64,000 bases of DNA, from assembly GCF_036346855.1 (NCBI RefSeq), contig NZ_CP107841.1, positions 7,010,001 to 7,074,000 on the forward strand, in the 5' to 3' direction. The notes under the pieces were generated by a model. That model did not search any database and was not told the origin of the DNA. It saw nothing but the letters and a program-made list of their open reading frames with translations. Of the stretch, positions 34,855 to 43,687 are shown piece after piece; the first letter of the stretch is position 1, and every line of letters begins with the position of its first letter. The translations under genes were made by a program, and so were the position numbers. The stretch is from Streptomyces europaeiscabiei (GTDB lineage Bacteria > Actinomycetota > Actinomycetes > Streptomycetales > Streptomycetaceae).

Positions 34855-35792
34855 GCCGAGACTCCCTTCGGGCGGCGCACGGGCAGCACGGCCGTCTTGA
34901 AACGCTGCATCGGTGTCGGCGGGAGGGTCCGGGAGGAACCCTTCGCGTAGTGCCTCTCCAGGTAGTACTGCCCGACGCTGAAGATGCTGGTCAGGATCAG
35001 ATACCAGGCGGCGGCGAGGAACAGCATCTCCACGGTGGAGCCGGAGCCCTGGCCGATGTCCTGGGCCGCCTTGAGCAGATCCACGTACTGCACCGTCGAG
35101 ACGAGCGACGTGGTCTTCAGCATGTTGATGACCTCGTTGCCCGTGGGCGGCACGATCACGCGCATCGCCTGCGGGATGACGACCCGGCGCAGGGTCTTGG
35201 AGTGGCTCATGCCGAGCGCGTGCGACGCCTCGGTCTGGCCCTCGTCGACCGACAGCAGACCGGCACGGCAGATCTCCGCCATGTACGCGGCCTCGTTGAG
35301 ACCGAGGCCGAGCAGCGCCGTCAGCAGCGGCGTCATGAACGAGGACCAGTAGTCCTTGTAGATCGGGCCGAGGTTGATGTACTCGAAGACCAGGCCCAGA
35401 TTGAACCAGACGAAGAGCTGGACCAGGACCGGCGTGCCGCGGAAGAACCAGATGTAGAACCACGCGATCGACGAGGTCACCGGGTTCTTGGACAGCCGCA
35501 TCACGGCGAGCAGGATGCCGCCGACGATGCCGATCACCATGGACACCACGGTGAGCAGGAGGGTGTTCAGGACACCCTCGATGATGCGGTCGTCGAAGAA
35601 GTAGTCGGGGATCGCGCCCCAGTTGATCTTCTTCGCCTGCGCGAACGCGTAGATGATCGAGCCGAGGAGAGCGAGCGCGATGGCCGCGGACACATAGCGC
35701 CCCGGGTGCCGGACCGGAATGGCCTTGAGGGCCTCCGGGCCGGCGGGGGGAGTGTCCGAGGGACCGTCCGTCTTGCTGACGTCAACAGTCAC
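34851..35792 (-). CDS. Polar amino acid ABC transporter permease
   Basis: 313 residues with HisM/GlnP-type segments and the EAA region [23 protein letters not shown] 36-residue cytosolic head and a basic tail frame the membrane part. Only one permease is encoded, so the channel is presumably a homodimer. It starts 36 bp after the binding-protein stop. Confidence 0.93.
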
Positions 35793-35828
35793 GGGTGGAG
35801 CCTTTGCCTTTCAGAACCGAGCCGAGAT

Positions 35829-36794
35829 TCAGGAGCCGCCGTTGACCTTGGCCTCGGTGATCGCGCCGTCCTCGACGCCCCACTTCTTGATGATCTTCTC
35901 GTACTCGCCGCTGTCGATGATCGCCTGGACGGCGGCCTGCAGCGCGTCACGCAGCTCGGTGTTGTCCTTGGCGACGGCGATGCCGTACGGGCCGGCCTCG
36001 ACCTGGTCGCCGACGATCTCGAAGTAGTCGCCGCCGCCCGAGGTCTTCACCGAGTAGGCGGCGACCGGGTAGTCGGCGGAGACGACGTCCGCACCCTTGG
36101 AGCGCATCCGGGTCTCGGCCTCGGGGTTGGTGGCGAAGTCCTCGATCTTGAGCGCCTTGCCGCCGTCGTCCTTGCACTTCTTCGCCTGGTCCTTGGCGAG
36201 ATCGTGCGAGAACGTGTTGCGCTGCACCGCGATCGTCTTGCCGCAGAGGTCGTCCCAGGTCTTGATGCCCTGGTCGTCGCCCTTGTTGGTGTACAGCGAG
36301 ACACCCGCGGTGAAGTAGTCGACGAAGTCGACGCCGGTGCCGACCTTCTTGCCGGTGTCGGCGTCGATGCCCTCCTGGCGGTCCTTGGTGTCGGTCATGG
36401 CCGACATCGCGATGTCGTACCGCTTGGCCGCCAGGCCACCGATGAGGGTGTCGAAGGTGGCGTTCTGGAACTTGAAGTCCACGCCGAGCTGCTTGCCCAT
36501 CGCCGCGGCGATGTCGAGGTCGATGCCGACGACCTTGCCGGACTCGTCCTTGTACTCCACCGGGGCGTACGCGATGTCCGAACCGACGTTGATCACGCCC
36601 TTGTCCCGGACGGCCGCGGGGAGCTTGTCGGCGAGCGGGGCCGCGCTGGTGGAGGCGGTCTCGGAGCCGGTGTCCTTGCTCTTGGTCTGGTCACCGCAGC
36701 CGGTGAGCAGCAGGGTGCCCGCGACCGCGATCGCTCCGACGGCGGCTGTACGGGAACGCAGGCCGGTCGTACGACAGGTGGTGCTTGCGGTCAT
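35829..36794 (-). CDS. Amino acid-binding lipoprotein of the ABC importer
   Basis: 321 residues. Signal with lipobox LLLTGC, then a family 3 binding fold (KGVINVGSDIAYAPVEYKD, VVGIDLDIAAAMGKQLGV, YDIAMSAMTDTKDRQEG). Anchored outside the membrane, it delivers a polar amino acid to the permease and ATPase downstream. The residues around ligand carboxylate and amino groups are typical, but the exact amino acid is not readable. Confidence 0.94.
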   Translation of the reverse strand: MTASTTCRTTGLRSRTAAVGAIAVAGTLLLTGCGDQTKSKDTGSETASTSAAPLADKLPAAVRDKGVINVGSDIAYAPVEYKDESGKVVGIDLDIAAAMGKQLGVDFKFQNATFDTLIGGLAAKRYDIAMSAMTDTKDRQEGIDADTGKKVGTGVDFVDYFTAGVSLYTNKGDDQGIKTWDDLCGKTIAVQRNTFSHDLAKDQAKKCKDDGGKALKIEDFATNPEAETRMRSKGADVVSADYPVAAYSVKTSGGGDYFEIVGDQVEAGPYGIAVAKDNTELRDALQAAVQAIIDSGEYEKIIKKWGVEDGAITEAKVNGGS

Positions 36795-37403
36795 GGTGGG
36801 TTCCTCCGGCGGGGTGGTGTGGAGTTGCCGACAGGTCGACGATTAACACGCGTCTTCGAGTGTGGCGACCTCGTGTGATTACGGCATCTTGCCATTCGGG
36901 CATGTGCATTCAGATGACCAGCCATGTCAAAATCGGATAACGGGTGACCCCCGTATGACCCACGAACCGCTGCGGACCGGGTGATCACACCGGATCCTGT
37001 GCGGGGATTCCTCCTTCCGGCCGGAAGATCTTCGGCGCATCTCAGGATGCGGTCGGCTGCGATCTCCGCACTCATGGCCGTACAGGACTTGTCGTGATGT
37101 GACCCGACTTGTCCCGTCATCCGTCGATGAGTCGAACGATCCATGATCGTCTTCAAATGACCTTCGAGTTGTGACCTTCGAGGTATGAGGACGTGTGGAC
37201 TCGTCGCCGGTACCGTCCGTCCGGTAAGAAGGTTCCTTACACCCCTCATCCGGGGCCCAGGGCGCGTGTGCGGCGCGCCCGTCGCGTCTGAGCCCGCAGG
37301 CGTCGCTGTACGTATCGGTGACCTGGGCCTTACGCGGTGCCCGCCCGCTCCCGAACCGGGAGCGGAACACCCTCGAACCATGAAGATCTAAGGGGTAAAA
37401 AAA
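36795..37403. other. Divergent intergenic region, no gene seen
   Basis: 609 bp between the binding-protein start and the malic enzyme start. It is less GC-rich than coding DNA and shows short direct repeats of GACCTTCGAG (37155-37190) and a small palindrome TTCCGGCCGGAA (about 37015). It probably contains both promoters. No reading frame is convincing. Confidence 0.5.
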
Positions 37404-38645
37404 GTGGCAGCGGAGATTGTCAATCCTCGCACCGACAGCGGCGACGGCAGTACGGGTCAGGAGGGCGGAGGGGAGCCTCTCAATTCCCTCGACTCCTTCG
37501 ACCCCGCCTTCGCGCTGCACCGCGGCGGCAAGATGGCCGTGCAGGCCACCGTGCCGATCCGTGACAAGGACGACCTGTCCCTCGCCTACACGCCCGGCGT
37601 CGCGCGGGTGTGCACCGCCATCGCCGAGCAGCCGGACCTGGTCAACGACTACACCTGGAAGTCGTCGGTCGTCGCCGTCGTGACGGACGGTACGGCGGTT
37701 CTCGGGCTCGGCGACATCGGCCCTGAGGCCTCCCTCCCCGTGATGGAGGGCAAGGCGATCCTGTTCAAGCAGTTCGGCGGCGTCGACGCGGTGCCGATCG
37801 CGCTCGCCTGCACGGACGTCGAAGAGATCATCGAGACCGTGGTCCGACTCGCGCCCTCCTTCGGTGGCGTGAACCTGGAGGACATCTCCGCGCCCCGCTG
37901 CTTCGAGATCGAGAAGCGGCTCCAGGAAGCCCTCGACATCCCGGTCTTCCACGACGACCAGCACGGTACGGCGGTCGTGACGCTGGCGGCGCTGCGCAAC
38001 GCGGCAAAGCTGACCGGCCGAGGGCTGGGCGATCTGCGGGCCGTGATCTCGGGTGCGGGCGCGGCCGGTGTGGCCATCGCCAAGATGCTGCTGGAGGCCG
38101 GTCTCGGCGATGTCGCGGTCGCCGACCGCAAGGGCATCGTCTCCGCGGACCGCGAGGACCTCACGCCGGTCAAGCGGGAGCTTGCCGAGCTGACCAACAA
38201 GGCCGGGCTCTCGGGCTCCCTGGAGGACGCCCTCGCGGGCGCGGACGTCTTCATCGGCGTCTCCGGCGGTACGGTCCCGGAGCAGGCGGTGGCCTCGATG
38301 GCCCAGAACGCGTTCGTGTTCGCCATGGCCAACCCCAACCCCGAGGTGCACCCGGACGTCGCCCACAAGTACGCGGCCGTCGTCGCGACCGGGCGCTCCG
38401 ACTACCCGAACCAGATCAACAACGTCCTCGCCTTCCCGGGGATCTTCGCGGGCGCGCTGCAGGTGCGGGCCTCCCGGATCACCGAGGGCATGAAGATCGC
38501 GGCGGCCGAGGCGCTGGCGTCGGTCGTCGGGGACGACCTCGCCGCTGACTACGTCATCCCGTCGCCCTTCGACGAGCGGGTCGCCCCGGCGGTGACCGCG
38601 GCGGTCGCCGCGGCGGCTCGGGCCGAGGGTGTGGCTCGGCGCTGA
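37404..38645 (+). CDS. Malic enzyme (NAD(P)-dependent, decarboxylating)
   Basis: 413 residues from a GTG preceded by AAGGGG. Malic enzyme signatures: LSLAYTPGVARVC with the catalytic tyrosine, KAILFKQFGGVDAVPI with the lysine, FEIEKRLQEALDIPVFHDDQHGTA for metal binding, and a Rossmann fingerprint SGAGAAGVAIAKML. It turns malate into pyruvate and CO2, feeding pyruvate or reducing power. Cofactor preference is not decided here. Confidence 0.93.
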   Translation: MAAEIVNPRTDSGDGSTGQEGGGEPLNSLDSFDPAFALHRGGKMAVQATVPIRDKDDLSLAYTPGVARVCTAIAEQPDLVNDYTWKSSVVAVVTDGTAVLGLGDIGPEASLPVMEGKAILFKQFGGVDAVPIALACTDVEEIIETVVRLAPSFGGVNLEDISAPRCFEIEKRLQEALDIPVFHDDQHGTAVVTLAALRNAAKLTGRGLGDLRAVISGAGAAGVAIAKMLLEAGLGDVAVADRKGIVSADREDLTPVKRELAELTNKAGLSGSLEDALAGADVFIGVSGGTVPEQAVASMAQNAFVFAMANPNPEVHPDVAHKYAAVVATGRSDYPNQINNVLAFPGIFAGALQVRASRITEGMKIAAAEALASVVGDDLAADYVIPSPFDERVAPAVTAAVAAAARAEGVARR

Positions 38646-38649
38646 TTTT

Positions 38650-38840
38650 TTGGGGCGGTGCGGGGTGGTTCTTCGCCCCCGCCGCCCCTACCCATTCCCT
38701 TCCCCAGGGGCTGTGCCCCTTCGACCCCCGTCGCGTGGGACGGTTCGGGGTGGGTGGGCAGGCGCGGGTTCGGTGGGGGCTGGTCGCGCGGTCCCCGCCG
38801 CCCCTGGAAAACAGGGGCTGCGCCCTGTGCTTTTCGGCCC
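38650..38840. repeat. Copy of the interspersed intergenic repeat
   Basis: Blocks shared with 49050-49190: TTCGCCCCCGCCGCCCCTACCC, then GGGGCTGTGCCCCTTCGACCC, and GGGGGCTGGTCGCGCGGTCCCCGCCGCCCCTGGAAAA. It begins directly after the T-run that follows the malic enzyme stop. Confidence 0.75.
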
Positions 38841-38866
38841 GAGAAGGCCGTAGGCCCTCAAGGGGA

Positions 38867-39061
38867 TCAAGGGGTGTGGGGAACTGCGCGAGGAGCCCCG
38901 CTCGGTCAAGGGGTGTGGGGAACTGCGCGAGGAGCCCCGCTCGGTCAAGGGGTGTGGGGAACTGCGCGAGGAGCCCCGCTCGGTCAAGGGGTGTGGGGAA
39001 CTGCGCGAGGAGCCCCGCTCGGTCAACGGGCGTGGAGAACTGCGCGAGGAGCCCCACTCGG
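38867..39061. repeat. Five tandem copies of a 39-bp unit
   Basis: Five head-to-tail 39-bp units around GTGTGGGGAACTGCGCGAGG. The first four are nearly identical and the fifth has a few changes. The GGGGAACTGCGCGA core is the same as the end block of the interspersed repeat family, so this array looks like local amplification of it. Confidence 0.92.
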
Positions 39062-39180
39062 CCGCAGTCGTCTACGAACCCGCCCCCCAAGCTGTCAGGC
39101 GCCGAGGCCGACTGGGACGGGACGCGTGTCACAGCGCTCTTCCGTTCCATCGCCCCCGGCGTCGCCCTATGGTCAGGCGC

Positions 39181-40146
39181 ATGTTCGCTGCCTACGCCGC
39201 CCGCATCGACCGTGACCAACCGCTCAACGGACTGGAGTTGGGTGACCTCCCGGCCCCTGGACCGAGGCCCGGCTGGACGACCGTGAAGGTGAAGGCCGCC
39301 TCGCTGAACCACCACGACCTGTGGTCCCTGCGGGGGGTCGGCCTCGCGGATGACAAGCTGCCCATGATCCTCGGCTGTGACGCCGCCGGTGTCGACGAGG
39401 ACGGCAACGAGGTCGTCCTGCACTCGGTGATCGGCCAGACCGGCCACGGTGTCGGCCCCGAGGAACCCCGCTCGATCCTCACCGAGCGCTACCAGGGCAC
39501 CTTCGCCGAGCTAGTCTCCGTCCCCACCTGGAACGTGCTCCCGAAGCCGGCGGAACTCTCCTTCGAGGAGGCCGCGTGCCTGCCCACCGCCTGGCTGACG
39601 GCCTACCGCATGCTCTTCACCAACGCAGGTGTACGCCCCGGCGACTCCGTCCTCGTCCAGGGCGCCGGCGGTGGTGTCGCCACCGCCGCGATCGTGCTCG
39701 GCAAGGCGGCCGGACTGCGGGTGTTCGCCACCAGCCGGGACGAGGCCAAGCGCAAGCGGGCCCTGGAGCTGGGCGCGGTGGAGGCGCTGGAGTCGGGGGC
39801 ACGGCTGCCGCAGCGCGTCGACGCGGTCATCGAGACCGTCGGCGCCGCCACCTGGTCCCACTCGGTGAAGTCGCTGCGCCCCGGCGGCAGCCTCGTCATC
39901 TCGGGTGCCACCAGCGGTGACCGCCCCTCCCACGCCGAACTGACCCGCATCTTCTTCCTCGAACTCAAGGTCGTCGGCTCCACCATGGGCACCAAGGACG
40001 AACTGGAGGACCTCCTCTCCTTCTGTGCCGCGACCGGCGTCCGCCCCGTCATCGACGAGGTACTGCCCCTGGACCGCGCCCGCGAGGGCTTCGAGCGCCT
40101 GGCAGCGGGGGACCAGTTCGGCAAGATCGTGCTCACCAACCCCTGA
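39181..40146 (+). CDS. Zinc-type alcohol dehydrogenase-like / quinone oxidoreductase (MDR family)
   Basis: 321 residues. N-terminal GroES-like domain (KAASLNHHDLWSLRGVG, LGCDAAGVDEDGNEV) and a Rossmann domain with VLVQGAGGGVATAAIVLGKA, closing FERLAAGDQFGKIVLT. It should use NADPH to reduce a quinone or enone-type substrate. Start taken at 39181 (MFAAYAARID). A start at 39169 adds four residues. Confidence 0.9.
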   Translation: MFAAYAARIDRDQPLNGLELGDLPAPGPRPGWTTVKVKAASLNHHDLWSLRGVGLADDKLPMILGCDAAGVDEDGNEVVLHSVIGQTGHGVGPEEPRSILTERYQGTFAELVSVPTWNVLPKPAELSFEEAACLPTAWLTAYRMLFTNAGVRPGDSVLVQGAGGGVATAAIVLGKAAGLRVFATSRDEAKRKRALELGAVEALESGARLPQRVDAVIETVGAATWSHSVKSLRPGGSLVISGATSGDRPSHAELTRIFFLELKVVGSTMGTKDELEDLLSFCAATGVRPVIDEVLPLDRAREGFERLAAGDQFGKIVLTNP

Positions 40147-40162
40147 CGGACTGTTTCGAGAC

Positions 40163-40200
40163 GACGACGGCCGGCCCGGAGATCCGGGCCGGCCGTCGTC
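40163..40200. terminator. Long perfect hairpin terminator
   Basis: 17-bp perfect stem GACGACGGCCGGCCCGG and complement with a 4-nt loop, 17 bp after the oxidoreductase stop. Confidence 0.85.
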
Positions 40201-40202
40201 AT

Positions 40203-40247
40203 GTCAACTGAGGTTGACGCCACCGTGACTGTCAACGTAAGTTGACA
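40203..40247. promoter_or_regulatory. Pair of identical-type palindromic operators ahead of the HTH gene
   Basis: GTCAACTGAGGTTGAC (40203-40218) and TGTCAACGTAAGTTGACA (40230-40247) are perfect inverted repeats on the pattern GTCAAC-N4-GTTGAC, 28 bp between centres. The second ends two bases before the ATG at 40250, so a bound protein would block transcription start or translation of what may be a leaderless mRNA. Confidence 0.85.
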
Positions 40248-40249
40248 TC

Positions 40250-40459
40250 ATGACCGAAGCAACGGATCTCGCCGAGCGCGCGGGCGATCGTGACCCCCGG
40301 GTCGGGCTGCGGGCCGTCGCCGCACTGCGGAGGCTGCTGGAGCAGTTGGAGTCGGTGCAGGTGCGCAGCGCGCGCAATCAGGGCTGGTCGTGGCAGGAGA
40401 TCGCCGCGGAACTCGGAGTGAGCAGGCAGGCCGTGCACAAGAAGTACGGGAGGCATTGA
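40250..40459 (+). CDS. Small helix-turn-helix DNA-binding protein
   Basis: 69 residues. An N-terminal helix (RVGLRAVAALRRLLEQLESVQV) precedes one clear helix-turn-helix, WQEIAAELGVSRQAVHKKYG. The gene overlaps the next start as TGATG, so the two products are made together. The twin palindromes just upstream suggest autoregulation. A DNA-binding helix of this size would bind as a dimer. Confidence 0.85.
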   Translation: MTEATDLAERAGDRDPRVGLRAVAALRRLLEQLESVQVRSARNQGWSWQEIAAELGVSRQAVHKKYGRH

Positions 40460-41040
40460 TGTTCGAACGGTTTACGAAAGACGCCCGTGCCGTGGTCCTG
40501 GGCGCGGTCGACCACGCCGAGCGCGCCCACGCGAGGGAGGTCACCGAGGAGCACCTCCTTCTCGCCCTGCTGGACCGCAAGGCCAGCCGGGCCTCGTTCG
40601 CCCTGGCCGCGCTGGGGCTCGCCGAGGCCGACCGCCGGGACTCCGTGGAGCGGGCGCTCGCCGAGGCCCGGCGCCGGGGCGGCCTCTCCCGAGCCGACGT
40701 GGATGCCCTCTCCGGCCTCGGCATCGACCTCTCGGAGATCGTCTCCCGCGTCGAAGAGGCCCACGGGGTGGGGGCGTTGGAGTCGGACCGGAAGGGCGCC
40801 AGGAGCGGCTGGGGGATTCGCTCCGGCCACCGCCCCTTCACCCGTGACGCCAAGGACGTCCTCACCCGCTCCCTCCGCACCGCCCATGCCCACCGCGACC
40901 GGCACATCGGCGACGAACACCTCCTCCTCGCCCTCACCACCCGCCCCGGCGTCCCGGCCGAGGTCCTCGCGGACCATGGGGTGACATACGAGGCGCTGGA
41001 GCGGGTTCTGTATGGGGCGGGGGAGGCCAAGGCGGGGTGA
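40459..41040 (+). CDS. Clp N-domain protein without ATPase
   Basis: 193 residues with two Clp repeat (ClpA/C N-terminal) motifs: MFERFTKDARAVVLGAVDHA with VTEEHLLLALLDR, and PFTRDAKDVLTRSLRTAHA with IGDEHLLLALTTR. There is no AAA+ module. Such stand-alone Clp-N proteins can bind substrates or adaptors of ClpC. Coupled to a DNA-binding protein, it may control stability or activity of that regulator. This role is inference. Confidence 0.88.
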   Translation: MFERFTKDARAVVLGAVDHAERAHAREVTEEHLLLALLDRKASRASFALAALGLAEADRRDSVERALAEARRRGGLSRADVDALSGLGIDLSEIVSRVEEAHGVGALESDRKGARSGWGIRSGHRPFTRDAKDVLTRSLRTAHAHRDRHIGDEHLLLALTTRPGVPAEVLADHGVTYEALERVLYGAGEAKAG

Positions 41041-41226
41041 GAGTGGGCTGGGAGGTGGGGCGGGGGCCTTCTCCTACGGTGGGGTGCGGACTCGGTGTCG
41101 GGGTCGGGGTGGGAGTGGGGGCGATCGTGCCTCGCGGGCTGCTCGTTCGTCGTGGCTTGTCGCGCGGTGTTGCCCCCGCGTCCCTGACAGGGCGGTGGCT
41201 CTGACGGGGCCGCGCCCCATCTCGGC

Positions 41227-42363
41227 TCATCGCTTGGGCATCCGCAGCACCACTCCGATGTGGGCCGCCGCTGTCGACAGGTGGCGGCGGGCGTCGCGGA
41301 GTTGGTCCTCGGTCACGCCGTGGTCGCGGGCCGCGTCACGGATGTCGTCGCGGAAGCGGTCCAGGAGGCGGTCGAGGTCGCGGGCCGGATCCCCCGTGGG
41401 GGTCTCGTGCACCCAGGCGGGCTCGTAGTCGGCCGGGAACTCCTCGGGAGTGGCCGAGTACTCGGGCTCCTTGGCACCGGCCCGGGTTCCGGTCCTCGCG
41501 GCGCCGGAACCCGCCGAGGCCCCGGCGTCCGAACCCCCCTCCGTGCCGGTGGCTCGCGAGCCGGACTCCGCCCCCGTGCGCCCGAAACCGAAGTCCTTGC
41601 CGAACTCCTTTCCGAAATCCTTCCCGAACTCGCCGAACTCCTTGGCCAGTTCGGTCAGACCCTCCCGTACGCCCGTCGGCCAGTCGCCCCGGGTGAAGTG
41701 GTCCTGGACATGGTCCTGGACTCGCTTGGCGATGCGCTGCAGCTCCTCCTGGGCCTGGGTGCGGGCATGGTCCTGAGCCTCCTTGGCCTGGCGGCGGGCG
41801 CGCTGGGCCTCCTCGCGGGCGCGTCGGCTCTCGTCCTTCGCGCGGCGGGCCTGTTCCTTCCACTCCTGCTTGACGCGGCGCATCTCCTCCTTCGCGGCGC
41901 GCCAGGACTCGTTGTCGGCGTAACCCCCGAACTCCCCGAGCGGCCCCTGCTCCCCGTCGCCCGTCCCGGCGCCCCTGCGGGCCTCGGAGGCAGCCGCCCG
42001 CATCTCGCGGCGCAGGTCGCCCGCCGCGCCCCGTACGTCGGCCCGGATCTCGGCGGCCAGCTCCACCACGGACTCACGGATCTCCAGCTCCAGGTCGGCC
42101 AACTCGCCGCTTCGGTCGGCCAGTTCGGCGCGGCCCGCGTCCGTGATCGCGTACACCTTGCGACCGCCCTCGGTGGTGTGGGTGACCAGGCCCTCGGCCT
42201 CCAGCTTGGCCAGGCGGGGGTAGACGGTGCCGGCCGAGGGTGCGTACAGGCCCTGGAAGCGTTCCTCCAGCAGCCGGATCACCTCGTAGCCGTGGCGAGG
42301 CGCCTCGTCCAGCAGCTTCAGCAGATACAGCCGCAGGCGTCCGTGGGCGAAGACGGGAGGCAT
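41227..42363 (-). CDS. PadR-family regulator with long coiled-coil extension
   Basis: 378 residues. The winged-helix domain (1-85) reads LRLYLLKLLDEAPRHGYEVI and APSAGTVYPRLAKLEAEGLV. Most PadR proteins end near 110-180. Here about 200 residues of charged coiled coil follow (EEMRRVKQEWKEQARRAK), then an F-G-K repeat (FGKDFGKEFGKDFGFG near 250) and a helical end that may form a second dimerisation or sensing domain. It is the second gene of an operon with the DUF4097 gene, whose stop is two bases upstream. Confidence 0.88.
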   Translation of the reverse strand: MPPVFAHGRLRLYLLKLLDEAPRHGYEVIRLLEERFQGLYAPSAGTVYPRLAKLEAEGLVTHTTEGGRKVYAITDAGRAELADRSGELADLELEIRESVVELAAEIRADVRGAAGDLRREMRAAASEARRGAGTGDGEQGPLGEFGGYADNESWRAAKEEMRRVKQEWKEQARRAKDESRRAREEAQRARRQAKEAQDHARTQAQEELQRIAKRVQDHVQDHFTRGDWPTGVREGLTELAKEFGEFGKDFGKEFGKDFGFGRTGAESGSRATGTEGGSDAGASAGSGAARTGTRAGAKEPEYSATPEEFPADYEPAWVHETPTGDPARDLDRLLDRFRDDIRDAARDHGVTEDQLRDARRHLSTAAAHIGVVLRMPKR

Positions 42364-42364
42364 G

Positions 42365-43453
42365 TCAGAGCACCTTCTTGTCGGTCGTGCGGCCGGTCGA
42401 GCGGCCGGTCGTGTCGTCGGCCCGGCTGTCGGTCCCGGCGGTCGGCGCGGGCATGTGGCCTGGTGCGTCGTCCGACGACTCGGGTGGGCCGGCGGACGGA
42501 TTGTCGGTCACGTCGTCGGGCGGGCCGGCGGCGGGCGGGGGGCCGGTGACGTCATCGGTTCGGCCGGCGGCTGAGGGGGGCGGTGGAGCGCTTGACGGTG
42601 TGCCGGGCATGCTCCCCGGCTTCTCGTCCCACGGTTCGCTCTCCTCCGCCGGGGGCCTGCGCAGGAGGGCGATGGAGCCGGAGACGGTCGTGGCCTTGAG
42701 GCGGCCGTTGCCCGTGCCGAGGCGGCCGGTGACCTTGTGGGCGCCCCAGGGGCCGCTGACGCGGAGGTCTTCGAAGGCGTTGGAGATGGTGCCGCTGGCG
42801 GTGTTGGCCTCGACCTCGGCGTCGGTGGGGTGGGGGAGGCGGATGGCGATCTCGCCGGAGACGCTGGTGAGGCCGATGTCGGTGGGGCCGCCCGCGGGGT
42901 CGAGGTCGAGGATGATGGAGCCGCTCACCGAGTCGGCCTTCACGCTGGGGCAGGAGCCCTCCATGACGGTCAGGTCGCCGGAGACGGAACTGAGCCGCAG
43001 GTCGCCCGTGAGGGCCTGCGTCTCCACGTTCCCCGAGACCGTCGTGGCGCGCACCGGGCCCGACAGGCCGACCAGGGTGGTGTCGCCCGAGATGCCCTTC
43101 ACTTCCGTACGCCCGTCCAGCCCGGACACGACGGCCGTGGCGCCGACCACGCCCACCTCGACACGGGTGCCCGTCGGGACGGCGAGCGACACCAGGACGT
43201 TGCGACGCCAGCCCTTCCGGTCGAGCCATTTCAGGAAGCCCTTCCAGGGCAGGTCGTCGTAGGCCACGGTCAGTGTGCCGTCCTTCTGCGTCACCGTCAG
43301 GGGCGGGCCCTCGATGTCGGACACCTCCAGACGGGCGGAACCCCCGTCGGTGCCCACCACGTTCACCGTTCCGTTGACGACTCGCACATGCAGTGCCGTC
43401 ACCGGATCGTCGAACGTGAGCTTCCGCGGCTCGGCGACGGACCACTCGGACAT
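42365..43453 (-). CDS. DUF4097 beta-helix protein
   Basis: 362 residues. The N-terminal 240 residues are a repeating right-handed beta structure with the DUF4097 pattern TVSGNVETQALTGDLRLSSV and SVSGEIAIRLP, in which xxVSGxI repeats every 15-20 residues. The C-terminal 100 residues are Pro/Asp/Thr-rich and disordered. Members are often encoded beside PadR or anti-sigma genes, as here. Function unknown, no signal peptide seen. Confidence 0.85.
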   Translation of the reverse strand: MSEWSVAEPRKLTFDDPVTALHVRVVNGTVNVVGTDGGSARLEVSDIEGPPLTVTQKDGTLTVAYDDLPWKGFLKWLDRKGWRRNVLVSLAVPTGTRVEVGVVGATAVVSGLDGRTEVKGISGDTTLVGLSGPVRATTVSGNVETQALTGDLRLSSVSGDLTVMEGSCPSVKADSVSGSIILDLDPAGGPTDIGLTSVSGEIAIRLPHPTDAEVEANTASGTISNAFEDLRVSGPWGAHKVTGRLGTGNGRLKATTVSGSIALLRRPPAEESEPWDEKPGSMPGTPSSAPPPPSAAGRTDDVTGPPPAAGPPDDVTDNPSAGPPESSDDAPGHMPAPTAGTDSRADDTTGRSTGRTTDKKVL

Positions 43454-43579
43454 GGTGCTGACCTCCTCGACAGACCGACAGGACGGAACACGCCACACAC
43501 GCAACACACGTCACACGTCACACATGCACCACGCACCACGCACCACACGCCGTACGTGTCATGCATGCCATACGCGCAA

Positions 43580-43609
43580 TATCGCGTTTCCGTAATTCAC
43601 GATATATCG
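43580..43609. promoter_or_regulatory. AT-rich palindromic site upstream of the DUF4097-PadR operon
   Basis: ATATCGCG at 43580 and the perfect palindrome CGATATATCG (43600-43609) stand out as AT-rich in GC-rich DNA, midway between the divergent DUF4097 and 43688 genes. PadR proteins bind ATGT/ACAT-type AT-rich palindromes, so this is a fair candidate for the PadR site. Confidence 0.5.
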
Positions 43610-43687
43610 CGGTCACGGAAAGTCAAGACACCCGTTCTGGCGATCCCGCAGGGATATATGCATGCAAATCGCCCTAGCGTGGGGTGT

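Noticed and set aside
38688..39026. Minus-strand ORF with a repeated LTERGSSRSSPHP peptide
   Set aside because: The peptide repeat is only the 39-bp DNA array translated. No start signal or neighbouring logic supports it.
38867..39061. Possible CRISPR array at the 39-bp repeats
   Set aside because: Repeats are contiguous without unique spacers, so it is a plain tandem array.
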